From DATKPA01 sp051955985 (GTDB lineage Bacteria; Planctomycetota; Phycisphaerae; WQYP01), in the NCBI GenBank assembly GCA_051955985.1, contig JBQCGD010000167.1, forward strand, positions 54,749-118,748: 64,000 bases of DNA. Direction: 5' to 3'. Below are positions 44,899-52,687 of the stretch, piece by piece (positions within the stretch are counted from its first letter, which is position 1; the number at the start of each line of letters is the position of its first letter). The position numbers and the translations under genes were made by a program. The notes below the pieces were generated by a model. That model did not search any database. It was not told where the DNA came from and was given only the letters and a program-made list of their open reading frames with translations.

Positions 44899-45238
44899 CT
44901 AAGTCCTCCAAAAAGGATGGGCATCCGCTTCAGCGGAAGAAACAGGCATCAAGGAGAAGTCCCGCCTCTTCCGCCAAGAAGTTGAGGGAGCCACTCACGC
45001 TGCCGCTCTTTTGCGCGGCCCCGTTGGAACTTAAGAAAGTTCGAAGGTTTCCAAAGCAATCACAATGCCAGCACCCGACCCGCCCCACGAATGGCGAAAC
45101 CCCTTGAAATTCCGGCACATATGAAAGCGACCGTTATCGCCGCTTGCCTATTTGTTGTGCAACACCCGAAACGTCACCAAAAGCATGCGCGAAACCAAGG
45201 CAGCGTCCCCAGCCCGAAACGTCCCACCCAAATCCGCT
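44899..45238. other. Upstream region of the nitrogen operon
   Basis: This 340-bp stretch has no gene. On the minus strand it holds a sigma-54-like promoter (45055-45070), a leader of about 145 bases and a weak NtrC-like palindrome (45145-45161, TGC at the left and GTGCA at the right). I looked for the guanidine-I (ykkC) riboswitch core in the leader and found none of its conserved blocks. Confidence 0.55.
45055..45070 (-). promoter_or_regulatory. Sigma-54-like -24/-12 promoter of the nitrogen operon
   Basis: On the minus strand TGGCATTGTGATTGCT places GG and GC exactly ten bases apart and matches 11 of the 12 strongest positions around TGGCA...TTGCW. Transcription would start near 45044, about 145 bases before the substrate-binding protein ATG. 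Sigma-54 with NtrC is the classical control of genes for poor nitrogen sources, so the match and the context agree. Confidence 0.55.
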
Positions 45239-47638
45239 TCAACGCCTCCGCCGCCTCCCCAGCAACCCCGCCATCCCCGCCACCGCAATCACCAGAGACC
45301 CCGGTTCCGGCGACGCCGCCTCTCCGCCCCCCGGTCCCAAAACCAACGCCCCACCCGTTCCCCCCGCGTTCCTCACCCCAAAGTTGTTCAACACGCACGA
45401 CAGATCCGTCAGGTCGATCGTCGCCGCCCCATCGAAATTCCCCGACGTCCACCGCGCCTCGTTCACCCCGAAATTGTTCAACACCGTCGAAAGATCCGTG
45501 AGATCCACCACGCCATCCGCATTGACATCCCCCAGCAACTCCGGACCAATCAGAATCGAATCGTCATTCACCCCCACACCCCCGAAGGTGCTCCGGTGAA
45601 GCACCCCGTTATCCAGCACCGCGATCCCAAAAGCCGCCGGCAACCCCGTGCTGCTGATCACCGAATGCGCCGCGCTCTCCAGGTTCCCCAATGACGCCGC
45701 ATGCGTCACCCCATCCTGCACAATCAATTTATCCCCCGAAAGATCCAGCGATCCCGCCCACGCCCCCGGCCCGCCATCGAAACTCACCAAAGGCACCTGA
45801 ACAGCAACCGCAAGCCCCGCCTGCAGCCGCAACGTCCCCCCGCCATGAATCTTCACCGGCCCGCTCCCCAGCGCCTCCGCACTCGCCGCCACAACCGTCC
45901 CCGCCGCAACCGTCGTCCCCGCCGCATAAGTATTCACGCCATCCAGGATCAGCGTCCCGCCCCCATCCATCGTCACTCCCGCCCCATTGATCCCGTCCGC
46001 CACGCTGCCGGCGCCCGCCGTCGCACTGCTCGTTCCCAGGTTCATCAGCCGAAACGTCTGGCCCGCGCCCGGCATGTTCACGTGATCGATGTTCCCGCGG
46101 AAACCATTCGCCGCCGTCCCGCCAATCCCAATTGCATGCCCCGTCATGTCCAGCGTCCCCCCGCTCAAATTCAGCGTCGCATTCGCCGCCGCGCTCGCGT
46201 TGCTCCCGCTGATGATTTCATCCATCGACGTGTTCAGAACCACGCTCCCGCCGTTCAGGTTCACCACGCTCGCCTGCGGATTCCCGTTCTCCAGCGTGTC
46301 ATCCAAGATGTCGAACACATTGTTCACCGTCACGCTCCCGCCCCCGATGGTCAGCGCCGCGCTCGTGCTCCCGTGCCCGCTGCTCACCTTCGACATCTGG
46401 ATCGAATTCGCACTCAGCACCCCCGTGTCGAACGTCATCACCGCCGCATTCGTCGCATTAAAATTCGAATGGTCATTCTGCGCGATTACCACCGTGTTCA
46501 GCGAAAGCGTCGCCGCATGACCGGCCAGCAGCAGCGACGAATTCAGGCTGTTCACGCTCGTGTTCGCCTCCCCCACCCCGATCGTCAGGTTCGCCGTCGC
46601 TCCCGCGCCGCCAAGCCCCTGGATCGTCACCTCTCCCGCCGCCCCTGCAAAAGCCACGCTGCCGCTCACCCCGCGCCCGATCGTGAGGTTCCCCGCCTCG
46701 ATCGTATTCCCGCCCGCCCCAAGCTGCAGCAGATTCTCCGGCCGACCGCTTCCGTTCGCAAAATTCCCCACGTTCACCGACGCCATGTGAATGCTGTTGT
46801 TCCCGTTCGAAAGCAGCAGCGTCCCGTGCGTCTGGTTCCCCGTCCCCACATTCAGGTTTCCATTGTCCGCTGTCAGGTGGAACTGCCCGACCCCCGTCAG
46901 GTCCACCACCACCCCGCTCGATTTGGACGACCCCGTGTTGTTGCCCGCCCCCACGTTGAAGTTATTGCTCATTTCCAATATTGAGCCGGCCCCGCCGGTA
47001 AACGTCAGCGACGTCGTCGTGTTCGCGGTTGCCCCCGCCACCCCGATGCTGGAGGAATTCCCGAAGCTCACCGTCGTGCCCGCCCCGATCGTAAACACAT
47101 CACTCGTCACGCCGTTGCTCGTGCTCCCCAACCCGCCCGAAAAACTCGCCCCGCTGTTGAACACCACCGCGCTGTTCCCGCCGCCTGCAAAGTTGAACCC
47201 GCCCCCCAGCACCGGCAGATTGAACACCATCGCATTCCCGTTCGTTGAACGATCCACGATCGCGTTGCTCACGATCAATGCCACCACCTGCCCGCCCGCC
47301 GCAAATGAAAACGGCGCCGCCGCCCCCACCGCATCGCCCGCGCCATTAAAGATCATCGAGGTCACCCCGCCCGTCACATCCACCGTCAGCCCCGTCGTCC
47401 CACCCGTCGCCGACCCGAACGACAGCGAATCCCCCACCCCCGGCGCCCTGCCACCAGACCAGTTCCCCGCCGTGCTCCACAACCCGTCCTGCGCATCCCC
47501 CGTCCAATTCGTAACCCCCCCATCCACGCGGCCGGCACTCCACAGCGCCGCCGCAACCACCGCCGCCAGCATCACAACACGCCCCCCCGCTCCCCGCTTG
47601 AACTCCCCAACACCCCGAACGCGCACGCGGCCAACCAT
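45239..47638 (-). CDS. Beta-strand repeat PEP-CTERM surface protein with dockerin-like module
   Basis: The ATG at 47638 has GGGAGG six bases upstream and gives 799 residues; the frame runs on to 47806 without support. A signal peptide (residues about 20-40) is followed by a Gly/Asn/Thr/Ser-rich solenoid with autotransporter-type strands (GTLILDGVNTYAAGTTVAAG). Two calcium-loop-like repeats follow, LLGDVNADGVVDLTDLSTVL and GNFDGAATIDLTDLSCVL, and the end is a PEP-CTERM signal (SPEPGSL, hydrophobic helix, GRRRRR). The C-terminal 190 residues closely parallel those of the 1771-residue protein at 26809-32124, so the two are paralogues. It should be exported and processed by an exosortase. The role, probably in the extracellular matrix or cell surface, is not known. 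Confidence 0.87.
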   Translation of the reverse strand: MVGRVRVRGVGEFKRGAGGRVVMLAAVVAAALWSAGRVDGGVTNWTGDAQDGLWSTAGNWSGGRAPGVGDSLSFGSATGGTTGLTVDVTGGVTSMIFNGAGDAVGAAAPFSFAAGGQVVALIVSNAIVDRSTNGNAMVFNLPVLGGGFNFAGGGNSAVVFNSGASFSGGLGSTSNGVTSDVFTIGAGTTVSFGNSSSIGVAGATANTTTSLTFTGGAGSILEMSNNFNVGAGNNTGSSKSSGVVVDLTGVGQFHLTADNGNLNVGTGNQTHGTLLLSNGNNSIHMASVNVGNFANGSGRPENLLQLGAGGNTIEAGNLTIGRGVSGSVAFAGAAGEVTIQGLGGAGATANLTIGVGEANTSVNSLNSSLLLAGHAATLSLNTVVIAQNDHSNFNATNAAVMTFDTGVLSANSIQMSKVSSGHGSTSAALTIGGGSVTVNNVFDILDDTLENGNPQASVVNLNGGSVVLNTSMDEIISGSNASAAANATLNLSGGTLDMTGHAIGIGGTAANGFRGNIDHVNMPGAGQTFRLMNLGTSSATAGAGSVADGINGAGVTMDGGGTLILDGVNTYAAGTTVAAGTVVAASAEALGSGPVKIHGGGTLRLQAGLAVAVQVPLVSFDGGPGAWAGSLDLSGDKLIVQDGVTHAASLGNLESAAHSVISSTGLPAAFGIAVLDNGVLHRSTFGGVGVNDDSILIGPELLGDVNADGVVDLTDLSTVLNNFGVNEARWTSGNFDGAATIDLTDLSCVLNNFGVRNAGGTGGALVLGPGGGEAASPEPGSLVIAVAGMAGLLGRRRRR

Positions 47639-48141
47639 ATGCTTCCTCCCGGTGCAAGGCCGACGCACGATCGACCGATCGCCTAAGAAAAACTCTGCAG
47701 ACTTCCACGACTCACAGGGAACACTGCGAAAACTTACCCCCAAATTCGCCCCCGTCAACGTTTTTATTCGCAAACCCAATTTTTCACGCCGTCGATGCTC
47801 ACCCATTCGCCGTCCCCTTCTCCCTCACCGCCCTCCCCCACGCCCCCTCTTGGCTGTCGCAATTCCAAAATCCGACAAGTGCTTTGCAAACGCCCAAACA
47901 CACCTTCCGCGTCTCCTTTAACCTCGCCCCCCATCATCCAAAAAAAACTTTTTATCCATCACATTTTCAATACGAATTCCACCCGCACCAGACCAATTAC
48001 TCGCGGCAGCCTTCGCCGCCATCCGCCTCGCTCCTTTCATCCACCACTTCCCCGCGTCTCCAAAACCCTTCACCGTCCCAAACGAGTCCCGCAGTGCGCC
48101 CGTCGCGCCTGCCTCGCATGTCCCTTCTTCGGAGGAGTTTC
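47639..48141. other. Divergent intergenic region
   Basis: About 500 bp separate the repeat-protein gene (minus) from the jelly-roll protein gene (plus). Open frames continue into it from both sides but show no conserved features. It is C-rich on the plus strand, apart from an AT-rich patch near 47938-47985 that could hold the promoter of the plus-strand gene. No clear -35/-10 pair was seen. Confidence 0.45.
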
Positions 48142-48726
48142 ATGAACCGTACCCCCATCACCCTCGGCGCTGCTCTCGCCATGCTCACCCTCAGCGCCGC
48201 CGCCAACGCCCAGGTCGGCTCCGGCTGGTCCTCCTACACCGAGTCCTTCAAAATCCAAACTTCCGGCAGCGGCTCGGTCAGCGGCAACACCTTCAAGCTC
48301 ACCAGCACCAGCTCCGGCACCAAGGACCGCGCCGAACGCCGCTACCAAAGCTGGTCCTCCGGCTCCCACCAGTTCCAGGGCGACTGCACCGTCAACTCCC
48401 TCGGCGGCGATCGCATCTGCCTCAAGCAAACCTTCCAGGAAAACGCCGGCCCCTGGAACATGATCGCCGTCTCCAAATCCGGTTACCTCTACGAAGTCGA
48501 AAACGGCAACCACCTCGCCAGCTACACCGTCGGCAGCTCCGTCCGCATCAACACCATCTTCAATTGCTCCAACCACACCGTCCAGGTCTACGTCAACGGC
48601 TCCCTCAAGGAAACCCTCTCCGGGGGACAAAACCCCATCTACAACAAGTGCGGCACCTACCGCACCGACAGCGGCACGGCCCCCATCACCGCCACCTGGA
48701 ACAACGTCAAAACCTGGAAGAAATAA
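48142..48726 (+). CDS. Small secreted jelly-roll protein, possible polysaccharide lyase
   Basis: The ATG at 48142 has GGAGGAG upstream and gives 194 residues. A signal peptide (MNRTPITLGAALAMLTLSAA, cleavage near ANAQ) leads to one beta-rich domain. Three short motifs are placed like the active-site strands of alginate-lyase-like jelly rolls: DRAERRYQSW, ICLKQTFQEN and YNKCGTYRTDSG (compare RTELR, QIH and YFKAG). VQVYVNGSLKETL fits a concanavalin-like beta-sandwich. The catalytic set is not clearly complete, so lyase activity is only a possibility; a glycan-binding protein is the alternative. A perfect hairpin terminator follows and makes it monocistronic. Confidence 0.6.
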   Translation: MNRTPITLGAALAMLTLSAAANAQVGSGWSSYTESFKIQTSGSGSVSGNTFKLTSTSSGTKDRAERRYQSWSSGSHQFQGDCTVNSLGGDRICLKQTFQENAGPWNMIAVSKSGYLYEVENGNHLASYTVGSSVRINTIFNCSNHTVQVYVNGSLKETLSGGQNPIYNKCGTYRTDSGTAPITATWNNVKTWKK

Positions 48727-48753
48727 TCCCCGCACTTACAATCGCAGTTCATC

Positions 48754-48790
48754 ATGTTCCGGCGCGCCACACACGCGCCGGAACATTCCT
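48754..48790 (+). terminator. Hairpin terminator after the jelly-roll gene
   Basis: ATGTTCCGGCGCG (48754-48766) pairs perfectly with CGCGCCGGAACAT (48774-48786) around a seven-base loop, followed by TCCTTC. The T-tract is weak but the 13-bp stem is very stable. It stands 28 bp after the stop codon. Confidence 0.65.
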
Positions 48791-48815
48791 TCATGCCCGC
48801 AAAAAGGATCTCCGC

Positions 48816-49598
48816 TTGAAAACGCGCACCCCATCCGCCCCGCTCCTCCATCTGTTCCTCTCGCTCCTTCTCGCCGCCTGCTCCTCTTCCCCTCCCGCGA
48901 AGCCCCCGCTCACCTCCCCCATCCACCTCACCGCCACCCTCACCTCCCCCACCGATGTGCGACTCCATTGGACCGACCCCGATCCCCGCGCCGCCGGTTA
49001 CGCAGTCGAATACGCCGACCAACCCAACGGCAACTTCATCACCCTCGCCTTCCTCCCCGCCGGTGAAAATTCCTTCACCCACCCCACCCTCCTCCCCGAA
49101 GCCCATTTCTTCTACCGCGTCCGCCCCTACTACGGCGAACCTTCCGCCCCCGCCGAAGTCGAACTCCCCGCCGCCCTCACCAACCGCGAGTTCGCCGACC
49201 GCTACGCCAAGACCGAAGATTACAGTTGGGGCGCCCCCAAATCCCTCCCCACGCCCAACGCCCCCCCGCCCGCCTCCCTCCGCACCAACCCCGCCGCCGC
49301 AACTCCCGCCGACCTCCACGCCCAGCTCGTCCCCTCCACCGTCAGCGGCATCCAGCTCACCTGGATCGACCGCTCCTCCGACGAAGACGGCTTCCTCCTC
49401 GAATCCCGCACCGGCGGCGATCCCCACTTCCAGGTCTGCGCCCTCCTCGCCCCCAACACCAACGCCTTCGGCTGGTCTCTCGCCCCACCCGACCGCGCCG
49501 CCGCCTTCCGCATCCGCGCCTTCTACCTCGGCCAAACCTCCAACATCGACGCCATCACCACCGGCAAAGCCGCCGCCCCCGCCACCCAGCCGCGCTGA
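48816..49598 (+). CDS. Lipoprotein with fibronectin type III-like domains
   Basis: The start is a TTG at 48816 with AAGGA eight bases upstream; no ATG in this frame lies before the signal sequence. The 260-residue product opens with the hydrophobic LLHLFLSLLLAAC, a lipobox, so it is a lipoprotein. One FN3-like domain follows (LTSPTDVRLHWTDPDPRAAG to FFYRVRPYYG), then a Pro-rich linker and a second FN3-like domain (STVSGIQLTWIDRSSDEDGF to AAFRIRAFY). It is a binding or scaffold protein of the envelope with no enzyme motif. The DUF748 gene follows 71 bp later on the same strand. Confidence 0.72.
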   Translation: MKTRTPSAPLLHLFLSLLLAACSSSPPAKPPLTSPIHLTATLTSPTDVRLHWTDPDPRAAGYAVEYADQPNGNFITLAFLPAGENSFTHPTLLPEAHFFYRVRPYYGEPSAPAEVELPAALTNREFADRYAKTEDYSWGAPKSLPTPNAPPPASLRTNPAAATPADLHAQLVPSTVSGIQLTWIDRSSDEDGFLLESRTGGDPHFQVCALLAPNTNAFGWSLAPPDRAAAFRIRAFYLGQTSNIDAITTGKAAAPATQPR

Positions 49599-49669
49599 TC
49601 CCTTCTCCGCAACACCCCCCATTTCCCAATGCGCCTCATGCGCGGTTCCCGTTTTGCATCATTTCCGCC

Positions 49670-50866
49670 ATGGCGACAGATCCACCATCCTCCACTCAAC
49701 CGCAGCCCCAACCCAAAAAGAAACGCCGCTGGCCCAAAGTCCTCCTCCTCCTGCTCCTCTGCCTCGCCCTCCTCGGCGCCGTTGGCCGCCTCATGCTCCC
49801 ACGCTACGTCCGCTGGTACGTCAACCGCACCCTCGACAAGTCCCCCGTCTACCAGGGCCGCATCGGCGACATCGACGTTCAACTCCTCCACGGCGGCTAC
49901 GTCATCCATGACGTCGAAATCAACAAAACCACCGGCAACGTCCCCGTCCCCTTCTTCTCCGCCAAAAAAATCGACCTTCACCTCCAGTGGTCCGCCCTCA
50001 TCCACGGCAAAATCGTCGGCCAGATCGCCATGGTCCACCCGCAGCTCAACTTCGTCGACTCCTCCAACCAGTCCTCCACCCAGTCCGGCTCCCAGGGACC
50101 CTGGCTCGAAATGATCCGCGAACTCTTCCCCTTCCAGATCAACTCGTGCATCCTCCACAACGGCGAGATCCACTTCCGCGCCTTCGACGCCGATCCCCCC
50201 GTCGATGTCTCCCTCAACCACCTCGAAGCCTCCATCGACAACCTCTCCAATATCCACAACGACACCACCCCCCTCGTCACCACCGTCGAAGCCTCCGGCC
50301 TCGCCATGGACACCGGCAAATTCGACTTCCATATGAAACTCGACCCCTTCTCCTACAAACCTTCCTTCGAACTCGCACTCCGCCTCGTCGGCCTCGATGT
50401 CACCGAAATCAACGCCCTCTCCCAGGCCTACGGAAAGTTCGATTTTAAACACGGCTACTTCGACCTCGTCGTCGAGCTCAACGCCAAGGAAGGCGAACTC
50501 ACCGGCTATGTCAAACCCCTCTTCCGCGACCTCACCATCCTCGACCTCTCCGACCTCAAACGCGACAACCCCCTCCAGTTCTTCTGGCAACTCGTCGTCG
50601 GCACCACCACCGAACTCCTCACCAATCACCCCCGCGATCAGTTCGGCACCCTCGTCCCCCTCTCCGGCACCCTCAACGGCCCCCAAACCAACATCTTCGC
50701 CACCATCGGAAACGTCCTCCGCAACGCCTTCATCCGCGCCTACCTCCCCCGTTTCGAAGGCACCGCCCCCGACGCCGCCAACATCCACTTCGGCCCCGCC
50801 TCCCCCACCAACCCAATCGCCAGCGAACCACCAAATTCCTCTGACATGAAAGGCATAACAAAATGA
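49670..50866 (+). CDS. DUF748 (AsmA-like) membrane-anchored protein
   Basis: The ATG at 49670 gives 398 residues: a Pro/Lys-rich N-terminus, one membrane helix (VLLLLLLCLALLGAVGRLML, about 24-43) and a long periplasmic part. RYVRWYVNRTLDKSPVYQG and GRIGDIDVQLLHGGYVIHDV are typical of DUF748, a relative of AsmA/TamB-like proteins. KKIDLHLQWSALIHGKIVG and the C-terminal region (LKRDNPLQFFWQLVVG) follow. Such proteins are thought to act in envelope or lipid homeostasis; the exact role is not known. Its stop codon overlaps the start of the lipoprotein hemoglobin gene by four bases (ATGA), so the two are translated together. Confidence 0.8.
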   Translation: MATDPPSSTQPQPQPKKKRRWPKVLLLLLLCLALLGAVGRLMLPRYVRWYVNRTLDKSPVYQGRIGDIDVQLLHGGYVIHDVEINKTTGNVPVPFFSAKKIDLHLQWSALIHGKIVGQIAMVHPQLNFVDSSNQSSTQSGSQGPWLEMIRELFPFQINSCILHNGEIHFRAFDADPPVDVSLNHLEASIDNLSNIHNDTTPLVTTVEASGLAMDTGKFDFHMKLDPFSYKPSFELALRLVGLDVTEINALSQAYGKFDFKHGYFDLVVELNAKEGELTGYVKPLFRDLTILDLSDLKRDNPLQFFWQLVVGTTTELLTNHPRDQFGTLVPLSGTLNGPQTNIFATIGNVLRNAFIRAYLPRFEGTAPDAANIHFGPASPTNPIASEPPNSSDMKGITK

Positions 50867-51561
50867 AGAGCCCCGTTAAAAACCCAAGCCCACGGCTTCC
50901 ACGCCGTGGGGATTATGGATTCCCCCCGCGCACCACTGCTCCGCGCGCACTTGTCGGAGCCGCACCCGTCATCGTCTGCCTCCTAACCCTCTCCCTCACC
51001 GCCTGCGGCTCCAAGCAAACCAAAGACAAAGACTTCTTCACCTCCGGCTCCCGCCCCGCCGACCAGCGCGCCGAACAACGCATGGCCCAACACCAGCAGC
51101 TCAAAGGCGAGAAAGACAACTCCAGCAAGGCCCCCGCCAAGCAATCCCTCTACGACCGCCTCGGTGGCCAGCAGGGCCTCACCGCCATCGTCGACGACTT
51201 CATCACCCGCGCCCTCAACGACCCGCGCGTCAACTGGTCCCGCACCAACGTCAACACCTCCGGCCCCTTCGGCATGGACAAAAAACCCGTCACCTCCTGG
51301 CACCCCACCCCGCAAACCCTCGCCACCCTCAAAACCCACATGATCGAATTCCTCTCCCTCGCCACCGGCGGCCCCTCCAAATACACCGGCAAGGAAATGC
51401 ATTACGCTCACGCCGGCATGCGCATCTCCAACCCCGAATTCGACGCCGCCGTCGGCGACATGAAAGCCACCCTCGACAAGCTCCAGGTCCCCACCGACGA
51501 CCAGAAAGAACTCCTCGCCATCATCGAATCCACCAGACCCCAGATAGTGGAAGTCAGATAA
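50863..51561 (+). CDS. Lipoprotein truncated hemoglobin (group 1-like)
   Basis: The ATG at 50863 overlaps the DUF748 stop codon. The 232-residue product has an N-terminal stretch (residues about 8-25) encoded by a palindromic repeat, then a hydrophobic segment ending in LTLSLTAC, a lipobox. The globin domain (about 95-232) has SLYDRLGGQQGLTAIVDDFI, a family opening, and YTGKEMHYAHAGMRISNPEF, in which the His before AGM is the likely proximal heme ligand. Truncated hemoglobins usually work in the cytoplasm on NO or O2; a lipid-anchored one would act at the periplasmic face. The coupling to DUF748 suggests an envelope role. Confidence 0.8.
   Translation: MKSPVKNPSPRLPRRGDYGFPPRTTAPRALVGAAPVIVCLLTLSLTACGSKQTKDKDFFTSGSRPADQRAEQRMAQHQQLKGEKDNSSKAPAKQSLYDRLGGQQGLTAIVDDFITRALNDPRVNWSRTNVNTSGPFGMDKKPVTSWHPTPQTLATLKTHMIEFLSLATGGPSKYTGKEMHYAHAGMRISNPEFDAAVGDMKATLDKLQVPTDDQKELLAIIESTRPQIVEVR
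50885..50931. repeat. Palindromic repeat, copy 1
   Basis: CCCACGGC, a TTCCAC loop and GCCGTGGG form a hairpin, followed by a conserved GGATT-TGGA tail and CCGCGCA. The same 47-49-base element recurs at 52595-52643 with about 85 percent identity by eye. This copy lies inside the 5' end of the hemoglobin gene. Confidence 0.75.
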
Positions 51562-51578
51562 AAAACAAATCTGATCAC

Positions 51579-51604
51579 GCCCGTCGCCCGCAGGCGACGC
51601 GGGC
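51579..51604 (+). terminator. Hairpin, probable terminator
   Basis: GCCCGTCGCC (51579-51588) pairs with GGCGACGCGGGC (51593-51604) with two unpaired bases, around CGCA. ATTTCGCC follows; the T-tract is short. It is the only stable hairpin after the hemoglobin gene, 18 bp past its stop codon. Confidence 0.5.
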
Positions 51605-51705
51605 ATTTCGCCTTCGCCATTGTTCCCCGAAGAGTAATCGATTACCCAACCTTGCACTGACGCCACGCTCCCCTTACGATTCCCCCATCACATCGGTGGA
51701 ATCCC

Positions 51706-52581
51706 ATGAAATACCTCCTCATCCTCCTCCTCGCCCTCTTCACCCTCCCCACCCGCGCCTTCTCCCAAAACACCCCCGACCCCAACTTCTACATCTTCCT
51801 CTGCTTCGGCCAATCCAACGCCGAAGGCTTCCCCGGCATCGAACAACAAGACAAAGGCCCCATCGACCCCCGTTTCCAACTCCTCGCCGCCGTCGACATG
51901 CCCGCCTTCAACCGCAAAAAAGGCGAATGGTCCACCGCCACCCCGCCCCTCTGCCGCCCCAACAACGGCCTCTGCCCCGCCGACTACTTCGGCCGAACCC
52001 TCGTCGCCAACCTCCCCCCAAACATCCGCGTCGGCGTCATCAACGTCGCCGTCGCCGGCTGCAAAATCGAACTCTTCGACAAGGACCACTACCAGGCCTA
52101 CGCCGCCACCTCCCCCACCTGGATGAAAGGCATCATCAAAGCCTACGACGGCAACCCCTACCAGCACCTCGTCGACATCGCCAAAATCGCCCAACACGAC
52201 GGCATCATCAAAGGCATCCTCCTCCACCAGGGCGAATCCAACACCGGCGACAAAGACTGGCCCCAAAAAGTAAAAACCATCTACGAGAACCTCACCACCG
52301 ACCTCCACCTCGACCCCAAAACCACCCCCCTCCTCGCCGGCGAAGTCGTCAACGCCGACCAAAAAGGCGCCTGCGCCGCCATGAACCCCATCATCGACTC
52401 CCTCCCCCAAACCCTCCCCAACGCCTACGTCATCTCCTCCGCCGGCTGCCCCGCCCGCCCCGACCACCTCCACTTCACCCCAGAAGCCTACCGCCTCCTC
52501 GGCACCCGCTACGCCCAAACCATGCTCCCCCTCCTCGGCTACCAGTTGAAAAACCCCACCACCCAACCCAACACCCCTTGA
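51706..52581 (+). CDS. Secreted carbohydrate esterase (SGNH, CE6/SASA-like)
   Basis: The 291-residue protein has a signal peptide (MKYLLILLLALFTLPTRAFS). The mature enzyme starts with IFLCFGQSNAEG, carrying the nucleophile Ser of the GQSN motif of carbohydrate esterase family 6 and sialate O-acetylesterases. INVAVAGCKIELF, ILLHQGESNTGDKDWP and the terminal DHLHFTPEAYRLLG (Asp and His of the catalytic triad) complete it. It removes acetyl groups from acetylated xylan or other glycans outside the cytoplasm. A palindromic repeat lies 14 bp after the stop, before the convergent oxidoreductase gene. The substrate is not decided by sequence. Confidence 0.87.
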   Translation: MKYLLILLLALFTLPTRAFSQNTPDPNFYIFLCFGQSNAEGFPGIEQQDKGPIDPRFQLLAAVDMPAFNRKKGEWSTATPPLCRPNNGLCPADYFGRTLVANLPPNIRVGVINVAVAGCKIELFDKDHYQAYAATSPTWMKGIIKAYDGNPYQHLVDIAKIAQHDGIIKGILLHQGESNTGDKDWPQKVKTIYENLTTDLHLDPKTTPLLAGEVVNADQKGACAAMNPIIDSLPQTLPNAYVISSAGCPARPDHLHFTPEAYRLLGTRYAQTMLPLLGYQLKNPTTQPNTP

Positions 52582-52594
52582 TCGCAAAAACCCA

Positions 52595-52643
52595 CCAAGC
52601 CCACGGCTTCCACGCCGCGGGGATTTTGGACTCACTCCGCGCA
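52595..52643. repeat. Palindromic repeat, copy 2
   Basis: Second copy of the element at 50885-50931: CCACGGC, TTCCAC, GCCGCGG and the GGATTTTGGA tail with CCGCGCA. This one is intergenic, between the esterase and oxidoreductase genes, which converge here, and could also help end transcription. Confidence 0.75.
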
Positions 52644-52687
52644 GAGCAATCTTTCAAAGCCGCCCAAGCCCCTCCCCGCACTCACAC

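Noticed and set aside
44899..45120. Guanidine-I (ykkC) riboswitch in the leader of the nitrogen operon
   Set aside because: Expected from context, but the conserved blocks of the class were not found on the minus strand.
47639..47806. N-terminal extension of the 799-residue repeat protein
   Set aside because: The start at 47638 has a strong ribosome binding site and leads straight into the signal peptide; the extension is not needed.
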